Source: Impatiens glandulifera (lineage: Eukaryota > Streptophyta > Magnoliopsida > Ericales > Balsaminaceae). Taken from it: DNA of 64,000 nt. Location: assembly GCF_907164915.1 (NCBI RefSeq), contig NC_061867.1, forward strand, positions 2,751,676 through 2,815,675. The letters run 5' to 3'. Made by a program: the position numbers and the translations under genes. Below are positions 33,071-45,744 of the stretch, piece after piece. Below the pieces are notes generated by a model. The model made no database searches, was not told the DNA's origin, and saw only the letters and a list, made by a program, of their open reading frames with translations. Each line of letters opens with the position of its first letter. Position 1 is the stretch's first letter.

Positions 33071-36000
33071 AGTGTGGAATTCTCTTTACAGAAAGCACGT
33101 AGTCAGAAACAGGATATCTGTTCTGTTCAACTATAAGTTGTGGAAGAAACAAACATAATCTATTTGTGCTATGAGCAGTAAGATTAATCAATCTATAGAA
33201 AACAAGAACATACCTTGAAGATCCAAGAATCCTAATAACTTATTGATTGCTTAAATCAACACGTTCTTCACACCTACATATATAACATAATTTTGGTTTT
33301 ATAACTTGCTTGTTTGTATCAATCGATTCATCAGACATATGTTAATAACATAACCTACCTTCATTGATCTCTAATTTACTCTTGACCTGTGAACGGCTCC
33401 ATGTATCTTTGATAGGATGAAGGTATTGGAGATATTGGAGTGTAATAAAATTAAAAACCATTAATAAGCAATAAATATATAATTGCATAAAACATTGGCA
33501 ATGTGATTGCATTTGATTTATAGTTAATTTTGGGTATAGGGTTAAATAATACAATTGATATGATCTTAATTATTAATGGGTATTAAATGAAGACCCAACA
33601 TATCATCATTGCATCGGGCTATGTTTAATGTCATTATTCTTCCTATTTTCCTTTTTTGGTATAGCTATTTTTTTCCAAATAGTCCTATGTTTGGCTTGTT
33701 ATTTTTCTTAAATAATCACTTTAGTGTAGCCCTATGCTCAAATGGATATATATATTTTTTATTTTAAAAAAATGAATTAAGTTTAATCAAACATTTGAGT
33801 TTAAATTTATATTTATTTGGAGTACCTACTTTTTAATATTGTAAATTTAACAGAATAAAATAATAATAATATTGTTATTGTGATTGTACTACTTAGTTTA
33901 AGTATATTCATTAAATAAAACAATACTTAAAGCAAAGACTAGTTTGCATAGAAGCCAGTCAATGGATGTTTCTCATTCAAAAATTATTTGTTACACATGT
34001 TTTTTATTTAATTTGAGTGAATTATTTTTTAAATAATAATAAATGTTTGGATTTCTTATTGGAGAAGGTTTTAAGTGGGCATAATTGTGTATAGGGATGT
34101 AAATGAAGATAGGTTTTCGAAAGTCGAGATTCGATTAAAAAAAAAAAAAAAAAACGACCTCGTTAAAAGTTTAAAATTTAAAATAATAATCTATAATTTT
34201 CAGAAACTTTTGCAAGCTCGCGAATATGTTCTTTTATAGAGTCATAAAAATGTTCGTTCAAGGACTAATTTATAGGCTCGTGAATATATTCATTTAGTGT
34301 CTTGTTTAATATTTATTAATAAATTAATATTTAATACCCAAAAATGTGAAGTCTTAACGATCTCTTAACGACTTCTAAACGAGTCGATCTCGAACATTTC
34401 TTGAGCCAATTAAAATACATATGAGCAAGCTCGGATATATATTAAACGAGCCGAGTTCGAGCTTAAAATTTGTTTGGATTGACTCGGCTCGTTTACCAAC
34501 CAAATTGTGTATTTTTTAAATTAAAATAAAATCCAGTGAAAAAAAAGTTCTGAATAAGCTCCAAACCACGATTAAATTACTTCACACGTCACATTAGGTC
34601 ACCATATTAATGGTATTCAAACAAATAATATCACACTAAAACTTGAAAGGGGTTTGGTGGCTTTGACCAATTATTATTATTATTATTCAATTTTTGCTGT
34701 CCACAAGAAACATAATCAAATTCGTTATGAATTTATCGTTGATTTTTATATTATTTCTGACTCCACTTGGTAAAATCAAAATTTATTGGCTAGTATTTAT
34801 TAACTATATGAAAAACAACAATTCAAAATAAAATTAAAATCAAAGAAAATATCAAAATATGTTAAACGGATATAAAAACACGTTTATAGTTATGTTAAAC
34901 GGGTAAAAGATAGTAGTGAAAAATCAGGTCTGAGTATCCACATATTTAGAATCTATCTATTCAATTCGGACAATTATGTACCCAAAATCTCAAGTAAATC
35001 CGAGTGATCCTCAAAACCTGAAATTCGCTTTGTCTAAGGGAATCATATACCAAAAATAAATAAAAAAAATAAAAATAAAAACATTTATTACCCAAACCAA
35101 ATATGCTGAAAAAAATCAAAAATAATTTTAATGTACTGCTAGATTAAAATTGTTTTTAATGTGATAATTTTGAGATGATCTAAAATAATTTTTATTAAGT
35201 TCTTTTGGTTGATACTACAACAACCTAGTTGTGTGGTTTTTATTTTTTAAGTTGACTTAGTCGTAACATTTATTGGATTAGTTGAAAGTATAACATACAA
35301 ACCCTCATGATTAACGAGATATTTTATAGAGAAAAAATTTATAAAAATAGAAAGTAAATCAAATTTAACTTCTTATAAATATTTATCATAAGAGTTTTAT
35401 GATTTCAAAGTGTAGGATGTTATATTATAACCTATTCCAAATAATATAAAATTGAAAAAAATAAAAATTTCATCGTAATAATTCCAACTTGATATTGCTG
35501 CAAAATAAGAAATAATTAATTAATTTTTAATATTGGAACTTAGTTTATCTTTATCAAATATTATTGATTGAATTTTGATGTGTTATAAAAGTGTTAAGCT
35601 ATTTTTTTAATTATTCTTACAAAATATATTTTTTAAACATATAATATATATTCGACCATTTTAAATGTGTATATAATCAATTTAACATAAATGCGTTCAA
35701 ATTAATTGACAATACACAAAATTACGTCATTATAATATTTTTTTTAAGTAAATATAAATTTTATCTATATTCAAATTTTTTCAAATATTTCATTAGATTA
35801 CACAATTTATGTAGTCACTTAAAAAAAATACAGTAAAATTTAACATAACATCTTAATTTCTTAAAAATTTTAATTTAATTTATTATTATTTTTTATAATT
35901 CATAAGTAATTGAATAAAACTTACATTTATTCACTCATTTTATTCATAATTTTTCTATTATATTTTTAAGTTCATCCAACAAAATATTAAACTCATATAA

Positions 36001-36300
36001 ACTTGAATTCCCGAATTCTTTCTACACTCAAACTAATTTTAACAAATTATAGTAAGTAAATCTAAAAACCAATACTTAATTTAAAAGGTGACAAATTAAT
36101 TTTAAAAAAACAAAAATAATAGATTAAAAAATCATGAAAAAATACCAAACAACAATTTCACCAAATAATAAATTTGTAAAATATTTGCAAAACGAGGGTT
36201 AAAGATGGTAAAATGCAATTTCTTCATAGTTATTCAACTAATGGCAAATTCGTAAAAAATGAAACAAAGAGTGTGAATTTGATATAAACAAAGCTCTCTG
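33071..36300. other. AT-rich intergenic region upstream of HMG-CoA synthase
   Basis: No gene is supported. A decayed repeat at about 34092-34505 begins near TAGGGATGTAAATG and ends GGCTCGTTTACC; it has several GAGC/CTCG motifs (AACGAGCCGAGTTCGAGC) typical of a widespread class of non-autonomous plant transposons. The last 200 bp likely form the HMG-CoA synthase promoter. Confidence 0.5.
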
Positions 36301-36512
36301 AATTCACGAAGCTTGCATTTGAGAGAATTGAGAAGAAGAGCTGGCGCCTGGTAAGCAAATCAACTGAAAAACTGCAAACTCCGTTCATCTCTCTCTTACC
36401 GATCTTACAGGAATCGTCAATACTCTGATTCCATCCTTCTCAAGCTCTCCGTTCTCTGTTTTCTGATCCATTTCTTGTTCGAAGAATCCAAGTTTCAGCG
36501 CCGGAGAAGGAA

Positions 36513-39500
36513 ATGTCATCGCAACAGAAAAACGCAGGAATTCTCGCCATGGAAATCTACTTTCCTCCAAATTGCGTCCAGCAGGTCAGTCAATCTCATA
36601 TAGTTATACTTCACTTCTCATCGAACCGAAAAAATAGTCCTACTAGACTCTACTAGACTCTATATACTAAGCTCTACTAGCACATGTATATGAATCATAT
36701 GATAAGCATGCACTTGGAATGATCCACATCTTTGATATATATGATCTGTTCTACACAGTTCTGCTTCCTATTGTATTGAATTATTCGAGAGTATATATAT
36801 ATGATCTGTTACACAGCTTCGTTTCCTATTTTACGAGCGGTTATTGTATTGAATTATAACTTTATAAGCATGCACTTGGAAAGATGCATATCTTTGATAT
36901 ATATATGATCTGTTCTACACAGTTTTGCTTCCTATTGTATTGAATTATTAGAGAGTATTTATATATATATATGATCTGTTACACATCTTTGTTTTAGGAG
37001 CGGTTATTGTATTGAATTATATCTTTATAAGCATGCACTTGGAAAGATGCATATCTTTGATATAGATGATCTGTTCTACACAGTTCTGCTTCCTATTGTA
37101 TTGAATTATTCGAAAGTATTTATATATATATGATCTGTTACACATCTTTGTTTCCTATTTTAGGAGCGGTTATTGTATTGAATTATAACTTTTTAAAGGA
37201 ACATGTGTTCGAGTTTTCGAGAGTTTTTTATTTTACAACGGACCTTGATACACAGGAAGCTCTTGAGGAACATGATGGAGTAAGTAAGGGGAAATATACA
37301 ATTGGACTTGGACAAGATTGCATGGCTTTTTGTTCAGAGGTTGAAGACGTGATCTCCATGAGGTTTTACTCCTGTTCTTTCATTTTTGAACAACTATGCT
37401 TACTGATAGATCATAGATCGACTGATTATCATTCTCTAGAAACATTTCAGGCTATTACTTCTCATTCAAGAGCATTAGAAAACTTTGATTTATTCGTTTT
37501 TTGGTGATAAGGTGGTAGGGATAATCTGAAGGAGATGAATTCTTTAAGCACCATTTGAGTGTCTTTTGATTGCATTTGTTATGCCTTAGATATGTTCTTA
37601 ATAATTTAGATTGTTAATGGTTTGATCTTCTAAATTACATTGGTATTTTCAGTAGATCATAGATCGACTGATTATCATTCTCTAGAAACATTTCAGGCTA
37701 TTACTTCTTATTCAAGTGCGTTAGAACACTTTGATTTATTCGTTTTTTGGTGATAAGGTGGTAGGGATAATCTGAAAGAGATGAATTCTTTAAACATCAT
37801 TTGAGTGCCTTTTAATTGTGTTTGTTATGCCTTAGTTATGTTCTTAATAATTTAGATTGTTAATGGTTTGATCTTCTAAACTACATTGGTATTTTCAGTT
37901 TGACTGCTGTTTCCTCCCTGTTGGAGAAGTATGGTATTGATCCTAAACAGATTGGTCGACTTGAAGTGGGAAGTGAGACAGTTATTGATAAAAGCAAGTC
38001 CATAAAGACTTTCCTTATGCAAATTTTTGAGGTATAAATCTTTGGATTACAAATAGAGACCACTTTGACAAAGTGCTCTTGGTTTCTTTGCGTGAATTAT
38101 GGTCTTCATTTTCTCAATGGCTTTCTCTTATGAACCAATTCTTTCAATTCATGGAAAAACAGCAAAGTGGGAATACTGATATTGAAGGTGTTGATTCAAC
38201 GAATGCTTGCTATGGAGGCACAGCTGCTTTATTTAATTGTGTTAATTGGGTGGAGAGTACCTCATGGGATGGACGTTATGGACTTGTTGTCTGCACCGAC
38301 AGTGCGGTATGCTTATTTATTTACTTGTCCCCTTCTCGTGTTTCTTTAATTTAACAATTGAATTCTCAATTCTCTTTGGCTTGTGTATTGCATTAGTTCT
38401 TTATTTATATGAGATGGTTATGTATTTTTATATCAGGTCTATGCAGAAGGACCAGCTAGACCGACTGGTGGAGCTGCAGCTATAGCAATGCTGATAGGGC
38501 CTGACGCTCCTATAGCATTTGAAAGTAAATTGAGAGCAAGTCATATGTCTCATGCCTATGACTTTTACAAACCCAACCTCGCAAGTGAATATCCGGTAAT
38601 AATCTCCTTACCTCTAATATCTGATCTGTGTATACAATTTCAGTTAGTGATATTAATCACCTAGTAGTTATTGCCATTCTTGTTTTACAAAATATTTAAA
38701 ACAACCAATCAGAATGGGAAGTTCTTAATAATCAATGTAATATTTGACTTGTATGCACATCAGCTCTCCCCTCATGAGGGAAAAAGATTGCTTTAAGTCG
38801 CGAATCTACTCGTCAATAATATTATTCAAATCATAACCAAAATACCCTCTTTACAAAAGTATATATTATTTATACATTATATATTTATACCACTAATGTC
38901 ATTTTACTAAAATTATCTGACTTTTCAAATAACCCCAGATCAAACAAGGTCAAATTATACTGATGGAATTGATATTATATATTTTTCCCTTCTAAGTAAA
39001 TGTGTATGTATTGAAGGTTGTTGATGGAAAGCTTTCCCAGACCTGCTATCTCATGGCTCTTGATTCATGCTATAAACGTTTCTGCGATAAGTCAGTTCTT
39101 TTCCTACACATTTTTAGTTTATTCTATGTTGGCCTATATCTTATGACTTTGCTTATCATGCAGGTACGAGAAATCGGAGAGCAAACAATTTTCACTTAAG
39201 GATGCTGAATATTTCGTCTTCCATTCTCCATACAACAAGGTGTTTGTGATTGTGTGTGTGTGTGTTCTTCATATTATCATATTCAACATGCTTATCCTTT
39301 TTCTTTGCTGAAATATGCATGCAGCTTGTCCAGAAGAGCTTTTCTCGCCTTTTATTCAACGATTTTGTGAGGGGAGCAAGGTTAAATTTCTTAACTTTCT
39401 TCAGAATCCTGAATTTTTCCCTACTCTGGACTGTCTTCTGATTTCTCAGTTCTTGCAGTTCTATTGATGAGGCTGCTAAAGAAAAGCTGGCGCCATTTTC

Positions 39501-40321
39501 TACTCTTACTGGTGATGAAAGTTACCAAAGCCGAGACCTTGAGAAGGCATGTCTTGAATTATATTATAAGCATGTGATAAATTTTCCGTTTAAATGAAAA
39601 CATAATTGAACAAAATACTTTCGAATTTCTATATACAGGTGAGCCAGCAGCTTGCAAAGACATTATATGATGCGAAGATACAACCGACAACTTTGATACC
39701 AAAGCAAGTTGGGAACATGTACACTGCATCTATTTACGCAGCCTTTGCGTCTCTGATTCACAACAAGCATAGTTCACTCGTAAGTAAATATACCCAAAAG
39801 AAACCTCTTATGGATCTTAATTAAGTCATATCTTTTGTAAGGTTTTAATTCACATTGTTTCTCTTCCAGGCAGGAAACAGGGTAGTTATGTTTTCATATG
39901 GCAGTGGTTTAACTGCCACCATGTTTTCTTTCCGTCTTAGTGAAGGTCATCATCCTTTCAGCTTATCAAACATCGCAAATGTGATGAATGTTAGCGAGAA
40001 ATTGAAGTCGAGACACGAGGTATCCTAATAACTTTTGTAAACAATTATTCCAAATACAAAACCGTTTGAAAACTAAATCCAGATTCGATAGATTAAACCT
40101 TGGTAAGTAATTTGTTTGGTAATATGCAGTTTCCTCCAGCAAAATTTGTGGAAACGTTGAAGCTAATGGAACAGAGATATGGAGGCAAAGATTTTGTGAC
40201 AAATAAGGATTGCAGTCTTCTTGCTTCAGGTACTTACTACCTTACTGAAGTTGACTCAAAGTATAGGAGGTTTTATAACAAGAAAACCGACAATTCTTGT
40301 CGTGTGGCTAACGGTCACTAA
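36513..40321 (+). CDS. HMGS: Hydroxymethylglutaryl-CoA synthase
   Basis: This cytosolic enzyme condenses acetyl-CoA with acetoacetyl-CoA to HMG-CoA in the mevalonate pathway. Exons are 36513-36584, 37256-37362, 37899-38031, 38163-38306, 38437-38595, 39017-39090, 39164-39239, 39325-39380, 39459-39546, 39639-39779, 39870-40019 and 40130-40321, 1392 nt (463 aa, usual length). The catalytic Cys lies in [15 protein letters not shown] (exon 4) and the catalytic His region in FHSPYNKLVQKSF (exons 7-8). The substrate-binding [15 protein letters not shown] is in exon 10 and [13 protein letters not shown] in exon 11. All introns are GT-AG except the one after 39546, which starts GCATGT; frame continuity into VSQQLAK requires that GC-AG junction. 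Introns 1 and 2 contain tandem duplications. A poly(A)-signal-like AATAAA lies near 40536. The gene looks intact. Confidence 0.96.
36702..37190 (+). repeat. Three tandem ~162-bp units in HMGS intron 1
   Basis: ATAAGCATGCACTTGGA recurs at about 36703, 36865 and 37028, each followed by TTTGATATA, GATCTGTTCTACACAG and GTATTGAATTATT segments. The units are highly alike, so the duplication is recent. Confidence 0.85.
37407..37898 (+). repeat. 246-bp tandem duplication in HMGS intron 2
   Basis: Copies at 37407-37652 and 37653-37898 are nearly identical and each ends with GGTATTTTCAG, so the 3' splice site itself is duplicated. Only the second AG (37897-37898) gives an open frame into exon 3. Confidence 0.9.
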
Positions 40322-41696
40322 CTGTGATTTCGTATATGGGATTATCAATAAGTTTATGTTTGTGCTTATGTGAGGCTGCTGCCACTATCTTTAGTTGTTT
40401 TTTAGCCTTTAAATTAATGATAAATGTAGTAGTAATTAAGGATATTTGATATGTTTATTAGGATACATATATTTTATTTATATATATATATATACTTGTT
40501 TGTAATGGACAAGCCCTAAATATGGGAACACAATTAAATAAAATGCCTAGAGTTTTTGAGTTATAACTTTAGAATCTTGTGTAAGTATGTTTATGTGTTG
40601 AAATCCTTAGAAACTCCATTTTCTATGGTAAAAACGTGTGAAGAACTTTGATATTGAGCGATTATTTAATATAAATTATTCGTTAAACGCTTAAATACAT
40701 TTTGTACTTAGTTTATTCGAATCAATTATATTAGTCATGTTTATATGTTTATTCCTTCATTATTTTGCTACAAGATCATTGTTTGATGCTACTAGTTAGT
40801 TATATATGGTTAATTTAAATTATTATAAAAATATTCATCAAATCTACGTCACATTCTTTCAAACTATTTATCCAAATACTAAATTATCTTTTAATTATTT
40901 TAAACATTTTTAAATATTAAATAAATAAATCAATTTATTAATCAAATATCCTCATAACCAATGCTGTAAAATCGAGAGTTTGCGTAAAATTGTTAGTCAA
41001 TTATAAACTCGTAAAATCGAGAGTTTACATAGAATCGTTAGCCTAAAATCTAGAGTTTACGTGAAATCATAAAAGTTTAATTTGAAAAAATAATAGTTAT
41101 ATATTATTATTATTTATATATATAATTATGTATTTTGTATTTAGACAATCTAAAAAAATATATAAATTTTAATATGAAATTAATTAAAAAATAATAATAA
41201 GTAAATAGTATTATAAAAATTATATTTATAAAATTAATTATATTAATTAATTTAAATAAATAATAAATTTAATTTTTAATTTTTAATTTTTAATTTAATT
41301 AATATAAAATTGTTTTTTTTTTAAAAAAAAATTGTATAGAATTATAAAATCAAAATTATTTATAAACTAATAAAATTACAATTTTACATATTTAAATTTG
41401 ATTGAGATTTTAACAGTTAATTCAAGAATCATAGGGTAAATTAAGAATCATATGTGAGATTTTTAACAATTTAATAGTTAACTCAAGATTTTAATAATAT
41501 AGTTAAGCATTCTTCATAATATCTTTAACTAAATTCTTATATAATTATAAATTATAGCTAAGCATTCTTCCTAATCTCTTTAACTAAATTCTTATATAAT
41601 TATAAAATAGTTAAATAAGATTGAGATAGGGAAATAAAAAAATCTGATAAAACTATACATATACTAAATTTAGATACAACATTTTTTTATTTTTCA
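40322..41696. other. Intergenic region between convergent HMGS and betaKNL2-like genes
   Basis: It holds the HMGS 3' UTR and then AT-rich sequence. At about 40960-41060 the unit AAAATCGAGAGTTTACG occurs three times with variants, and the segment to 41420 resembles the dispersed AT-rich repeats at 11440 and 19335. No gene seen. Confidence 0.5.
40960..41420. repeat. Dispersed AT-rich repeat family, copy 3
   Basis: It opens with repeated GTAAAATCGAGAGTTT motifs and ends with AAACTAATAAAATTACAATTTTAC-like sequence, as in the other two copies. Boundaries are approximate. Confidence 0.4.
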
Positions 41697-42761
41697 TTAT
41701 AACTTCTTCCTTAAAGCAGATTTAAGCCTACTAGATCTTCGAATTGCAGACATGCCTAATTCAATTTCTTCAACACCATCATTATTTGATAACAAAGCTT
41801 CATCCCATCCTTTTCGAAAATCATCGCATTTTGAGTCAGAATCGGATGCATTATTCCTCTTCTGTTTCAACATGCTTCTCGTCATCACACTACCAACTCT
41901 TCCTTGGCCAGATTTCATACTCCCATTCTTCCTTGAAACCGTTTTCTGCACTTTAACATCCTCCCTTTGCGTAATATCGTCGCCATTATTTTGAACCAAA
42001 TCATCAAAAATACTATTCACAAACTTCATTTGTACAGAAGAACCTCCTAAACCCAACACTAAATTATCTCGAATCAAACTAACTGGTATATCATCCATTG
42101 TCATCGGCAATGGATAAGAACATGATGATTCTTCAAAACTAGCATAATCTTTCCAGTAAGAGGGAAATCCAAACTGGAAACAATTGCAAACCTGGTAATA
42201 AAAAAAGAGAAGATAATCTTACAATGTTGGGTACTTAGTACATTCATGAGATCATGAATGTTTGTTCTTATTTACTAACCTCATGTTTGTTCTTATTTAC
42301 TAACCTCGACAGAAAAGCCATTATTTCGTGTTGCAGATCTGTTGATGGAACCGGTTAATGTAACCGTGAATCCATCAATTGTTTCGAGTGTAACCATATC
42401 ATGTCTTTTGGAAATTGCTGCTGAAAAGAAAACTGTTCTCAATTTTCCACTGTCATGGAATTTTGAAATTATCAAAATTAGAACAATACCCAAAACCCTA
42501 ATCAAACAAGAAACGTGATAAACTCAATCATACATACTCTTTTGATCCAATTCCAGCAACTCTTAATAATCTATTATTAGATTCATCATTCCCATTTATC
42601 AGCCACCAATCATGTAAATGAATCTGTAACAGTAAGCATGATCATACAAAAGACAGATCAAAGATCATTGAACAACAGTAATCATGAATGAATGAACTCA
42701 CTGTTTTGATTATGTTCCTAGAAGGGGATATATATGAAGGTCTATTCAAGCCTGCAGACAT
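41697..42761 (-). CDS. SANTA-domain kinetochore protein (betaKNL2/EMB1674-like)
   Basis: This encodes a nuclear SANTA-domain protein related to KNL2, a centromere assembly factor for CENH3 loading. Exons (minus) are 42761-42702, 42623-42538, 42449-42305 and 42191-41697, 786 nt, 261 aa. The SANTA domain spans roughly residues 20-115: LHDWWLINGN, VFFSAAISKRHDMVTLET, GFTVTLTGSINRSATRNNGF and FGFPSYWKDYASFEE. The tail is Lys/Arg-rich and has no CENPC-k motif that I can see, which is the known difference between betaKNL2 (EMB1674) and alphaKNL2; the length also fits EMB1674. The start at 42761 is the only ATG that works. An upstream open stretch without ATG runs in the same frame through a possible leader intron, so the leader is unusually open. 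Confidence 0.85.
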
Positions 42762-43764
42762 GGCGATCTTAACTGTATTCAAATAAAAGATCCAACTTTT
42801 AGTTTGAAGATTTGTAATTTGATAAAGAATAAATGAAGATGAAATTACAGACCTTGTTCAATTGCTGTAACAATGGAGACTGTGGAGCTCAAACCCAGAA
42901 GGATGAAGATGAAGAACAAGAACAAGAACAAGAAGAGGTTTGACCTAATTTTCTTTTCTTTTTCAAGGAAAGGAAATGGATTTTGCGAAAAAAAATAATA
43001 TATATATATGGGCTTTAGATCTGGGCTGCTGTAGGAGCTTTTACTAAAGATTGGACTTAATTCATTTAGAGGAGATGTAACTTGGGCTTACCCTGGCCCA
43101 CTAGCAAGGGTAAGTAGATTAATAGCTTAGTGATATCTATAATAAAATAAACAATAGTAATTTTTACTTACTTTACTTTCAGCTCAAGACTAATTCATTA
43201 TGATTATCTAGACCAAGAAGGTCCAGCCATTTCCATCAAACATTATTAATTGACACGACTTTGAAAATACTATTCAAAACGGAAAAATCAGATTTTGGTA
43301 ATGTATTTTTTTTTGTTAAGGTCAAAATTATATCGATACATTTAACCTAATTGATAAACAGGTCAACTTGAAACGCCTAAAATTAATATGTCAATTTGTT
43401 TACAACTTTTTTTTAAGGAATTTTGTGTTTACATTTTCTTACTCACAGATTTGTAATTTAACTTATGCTCTTTTATCTTGATGTTATTTTAATATGTAAT
43501 AAAGAATTGAGTCAATTGGGTCAATCAAGTCATAGTTGGATCAATTATAAATAAACAAATCATATTCAAGTTAAAAAAAAATTGATACAAATTACTAAAC
43601 ATATAAAAAGATTCAGGTTAATATCACTCAACTCGTCAATATGTAAACCCGGACTTAACATAGATTTTCAACCAGATTATCGTTGCTCAAGATCGAGAGT
43701 TAAGTCTGAAGAAAGTCAATTATATGATAACAAAATTCATATGGTAATTTAATCATTTATCTAG
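42762..43764. other. Promoter and intergenic sequence upstream of the betaKNL2-like gene
   Basis: The first 150-200 bp hold the leader, with a run of AAGAACAAGAACAAGAAC (plus strand) and a possible intron. The rest is AT-rich with no gene visible. Confidence 0.45.
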
Positions 43765-44580
43765 ATTTTATTTTTTTTGGAAAATGACAAAGTGTTATTT
43801 CATTAAAAAAACTCCAAAAAGGAAAAAAAAAAAAAAAAAAACCTACATGAGTTCATGAATTAGAGCAAAACAAACATTTGCTCTAATTTTTAAAAACCGA
43901 AATTACAAACCAAATGAATAAACACAAACAAACCATTCAAACAAATGAATTACAACTTTTCAAACAAACAATAATAATTTTATAATATCGCTTTGAAGTT
44001 GTTAGATTAAGTGACTTCATCATAATCAATGCCCCAATTTTGACATATACATTAATTTTGCTCACTTTTGGGAATTCGCCTCCAAGTCCGAAAAATGAAA
44101 TTGCAATCAAACTTAATGCTCTTCCAAACGTCATCAACACCACCTCTCACCCTCTGAGTTTCTTTCCATCCAAACATGGTAAACTATAGAAGCAAAACAG
44201 CATTTACAACATATTGGAATGAAAAATATTACATTTAGCTTTCAAAATGGTCACCTCCTTGATATCAATTCAATCCGAGGGTAAGAAAGCTAACTCCAAA
44301 GCTTTTGTAAACCGCCTCCATAGCTCAAATATAAACGGACATCCACCGAATAAATGATCCATCATCTCTTCATTGCTATCACAAAGTAGGCATCTAAAAT
44401 CCGAAATATCCATAAAACGCTTAAGTCGATCCCTAGTTGAAAGTCTCTTCCTAACAACAACCACAACACAAATTGCTGCCTCAGAATGATTTTGGAGGAC
44501 TACACAACAACATGAGACCAGCCCGCAAATTCCCCCCTCTCGCGAATAGACTTTCAAACTAGGTTAGAATTGAACTTTCA
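43765..44580 (-). mobile_element. 5'-truncated LINE fragment with zf-RVT coding remnant
   Basis: The minus strand at about 44270-44460 encodes RKRLSTRDRLKRFMDISDF and CLLCDSNEEMMDHLFGGCPF, the Cys-Cys-His-Cys zinc-binding region found after the reverse transcriptase of plant L1-type LINEs. Downstream (43937-44143) come degenerate WKSIKFDCNF-like remnants. The 3' end reads TAATGAAATAACACTTTGTC then CATTTTCCAAAAAAAA, a typical LINE tail. A perfect 12-bp stem (43858-43869 with 43877-43888) lies in the 3' UTR. The 5' end and the reverse transcriptase are missing. Confidence 0.8.
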
Positions 44581-45744
44581 GTCTCTTTCCACATTTCAAA
44601 CCCGTGAGTCTGAAAGATTATGAGTTAAATTATATTGTATAGTCTCTATGCAATGCATCTTTTTATTTTTATTTTCATTTTTTATATGATGGGCTCGGAT
44701 GGGTTGAAGTCTATTCTGAATTATTATTATTTTTACGATGCAATTGTGAGATTACTCCCTAATTTCTTAATTTTTTAATTTAATACATTATTTTTTTGTA
44801 TAATTTTAAACAATATAAAAAAAATAAAATTTATCTTTATCCATTTTTGTTTATCTATAATTTTCTCGTTAATTTTTTTTAAGTGCATCTTCGTGAATCT
44901 CCTAGTCAAATATATAAAAGAAAGAAGATTTTCTTTGAAAAAAATAATTTGGTTGAATCCCCAAAGATTAGGAGTATTCTAGTCCAATATAATGTGGATT
45001 CCCTCGATATATTTCTATTTAATAATAATAATAATAAAGGAGTCAAGTAAAAAAAGTCCAAAAGTTTCATAAGGAAATAAATATACTTGGATATTGGCTT
45101 ATACAGAAAGAGTAATGTACACGTGTTACAAAAGAGTGGGCCGGCCAATTGTGACATTGTTGATTAAAAAATAATTAAATTAAACCCAATCAATTAAATT
45201 TTGTTATTAATATTAAGTGACATTAAAATTTAGTATATATTATTTATACTAATATTTAAACCAATTGAATTTATTTATTGTCCTCGTGTTCTTTGCTAGT
45301 GACATCATGGGTTGTCGTGTTGTTTAATTTCTAAAATACTAAAAATGTAGCACAAGAAACATTATAGAAATACATACTTTTAATATTTATAAATAGACTA
45401 TTTCTATTATTTTTTTCATCTATTAATTCAAAATTTTAAAACATATTATTAAGTAAATTAAATTTGAAAAATGGATTTTGGGTCAGTCCCATAACATATA
45501 ACAGATAGGTAGATTTCATTTCTCCAAACCATATTATTATTATTATTATAAAAAAAAAAGCTACAAGATTGAAAATAGAAAACAAATCCTTGATAAATAA
45601 ACAAAGCCTTCAACAATAACATTAAAACAACACATTCAATATTGAAAATACATCAACAAAAATAATAACACAACAACCATTATTAATAAATCGTGCAACC
45701 TCGCAATAACTTTGAACTCGCTCTTTTTTCTCGAGTTTTCTTCT
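44581..45744. other. Intergenic region between the LINE fragment and UER1
   Basis: No gene is supported. It is AT-rich, with an ATT trinucleotide run near 45530-45550 and the probable 3' UTR of the UER1 gene at its right end. Confidence 0.5.

Noticed and set aside
37130..37507. HMGS exon 2 extended as one long open frame
   Set aside because: Only 37256-37362 matches HMG-CoA synthase and is bounded by good splice sites; the rest is repetitive intron sequence.
44270..44557. Stand-alone zinc-finger protein gene on the minus strand
   Set aside because: The Cys/His pattern is the zf-RVT region of LINEs, and a LINE 3' tail follows; no start or promoter of its own.
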